This document shows, one piece after another, positions 5,674-6,049 of a stretch of DNA of 6,049 nucleotides (the stretch's first letter is position 1; every line of letters begins with the position of its first letter). Source of the DNA: Deltaproteobacteria bacterium (GTDB taxonomy: Bacteria; Desulfobacterota; Desulfarculia; Adiutricales; Adiutricaceae); contig JAIRNQ010000073.1 of assembly GCA_031257955.1 (NCBI GenBank), positions 1 to 6,049 on the forward strand, in the 5' to 3' direction. The notes below the pieces were generated by a model. That model was not told where the DNA came from. It made no database searches and saw nothing but the letters and a program-made list of their open reading frames with translations. A program made the position numbers and the translations under genes.

Positions 5674-6049
5674 TTGGTTACCCAAAACCGGTTAGGCCCA
5701 CGGCTGCCCACGGGCCGCCCCCGCCGGCGGGGCATCGGCGGGACGGTAGGGCTTTCGGGCCAGGCCGGGGATGCGGCGACCGAGGTAGGGGCAATTAAGG
5801 TTTCACTGGCCGAGGTTGGGGCGGCCAAGCCCTCGGCCGTTGTGGCTGCGGCGGCCAAGGTAACGGTTTCCGATTTTGCGGTGACCGAGGTTGAGGCGGC
5901 CAAGGAAGCGGCGACCGAGGTTGCGGCGGCCGAGGTGGCGGTTGGCGAGGTTGCGGCGTTGGTAACCTCGGGAGTCGGGTTCCCGTCGGCCGGCTGGATC
6001 GGGCCGGCGGTTGGGTCTTGGGACGGGGCACTTTTGCCCTCGGACGCGG
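5670..6049 (-). CDS. 3' end of a gene with Ala/Thr/Ser/Pro-rich tail and AT-hook-like C-terminus
   Basis: The frame is open from the right edge (first complete codon at 6047) to TGA at 5672-5670, giving 125 visible residues and no start inside the window. The visible part is low complexity, with runs such as TNAATSPTATSAAATSVAAS and TLAAAATTAEGLAAPTSASE. It then has PESPTVPPMPRRRGRPVGS and ends in RFWVTK. RRRGRP matches the core of an AT-hook (a minor-groove DNA-binding element). No membrane segment is visible. The stop overlaps the DotA/TraY start by four bases (ATGA), implying translational coupling and the same operon. In IncI plasmids the genes before traY are traW and traX, but nothing visible here identifies either. 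A second frame on the same strand (6031-5795), rich in Pro/Arg/Gln, is rejected as a shadow because it lacks the coupling. Confidence 0.78.
   Translation of the reverse strand, partial: ASEGKSAPSQDPTAGPIQPADGNPTPEVTNAATSPTATSAAATSVAASLAASTSVTAKSETVTLAAAATTAEGLAAPTSASETLIAPTSVAASPAWPESPTVPPMPRRRGRPVGSRGPNRFWVTK
5760..5960 (-). repeat. Degenerate Ala/Thr/Ser codon repeats
   Basis: Words such as accgaggttg and gcggccaagg recur irregularly; for example accgaggttg at 5884 and 5914 is 30 bp apart. The translation repeats TSVAAS and related motifs. The array is too diverged to give one clear period, and it forms the low-complexity tail of the upstream partial gene. Confidence 0.5.

Noticed and set aside
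5795..6031. A Pro/Arg/Gln-rich 78-aa minus-strand ORF
   Set aside because: It is a different frame of the same low-complexity DNA; the overlapping frame that ends in ATGA at the dotA/traY start is better supported.

Overview
The window is G+C-rich and coding-dense. All five genes that can be supported lie on the minus strand and read from the right edge to the left edge. One gene is recognisable: a DotA/TraY-family inner-membrane protein of an I-type (type IVB) secretion or conjugation system (start 5673, stop 3580). This points to a T4BSS or IncI-like conjugation module of a high-GC bacterium, probably proteobacterial or a former deltaproteobacterium, on a plasmid, an integrative element or a chromosomal T4BSS island. 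The taxon is inferred only from composition and gene family. No rRNA, tRNA, integrase, IS or CRISPR was found.

Layout in transcription order: (1) the 3' end of a gene entering from the right edge (6049-5670). It is Ala/Thr/Ser/Pro-rich low complexity and ends in a basic tail with an AT-hook-like RGRP core; its stop overlaps the next start as ATGA. (2) The dotA/traY-family gene (5673-3580). (3) A 144-bp spacer of degenerate 12-13-bp repeats. (4) A 522-aa unrecognised protein with two adjacent membrane segments near residues 329-368 and an N-terminal array of eleven PETNR-type pentapeptides (3435-1867). (5) An 8-bp overlap into a 359-aa, very acidic Asp-rich protein with a 33-residue-spaced internal duplication and a Lys/Gly tail (1874-795). 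(6) A 113-bp spacer with two strong GC hairpins. (7) A gene starting at 681 with a near-perfect Shine-Dalgarno that runs off the left edge without a stop; its visible 3' part is a 36-bp tandem repeat encoding hexapeptides of the form ERxGxG.

The two overlaps and the common strand suggest one operon, possibly with a regulatory break at each hairpin or repeat spacer. The DotA/TraY-like protein would be the polytopic core component. The three genes after it have no recognisable homologue here. In IncI plasmids the exclusion gene excA follows traY, so a role for the 522-aa membrane protein in exclusion or as an accessory T4SS subunit is possible but rests on position only. The unusual feature is that four of the five genes carry low-complexity repeats, each different, and the clear arrays all have periods that are multiples of three (12, 15, 18/36, 24 and 99 bp). 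The locus therefore looks like a fast-evolving, repeat-rich accessory block beside a conserved secretion gene.
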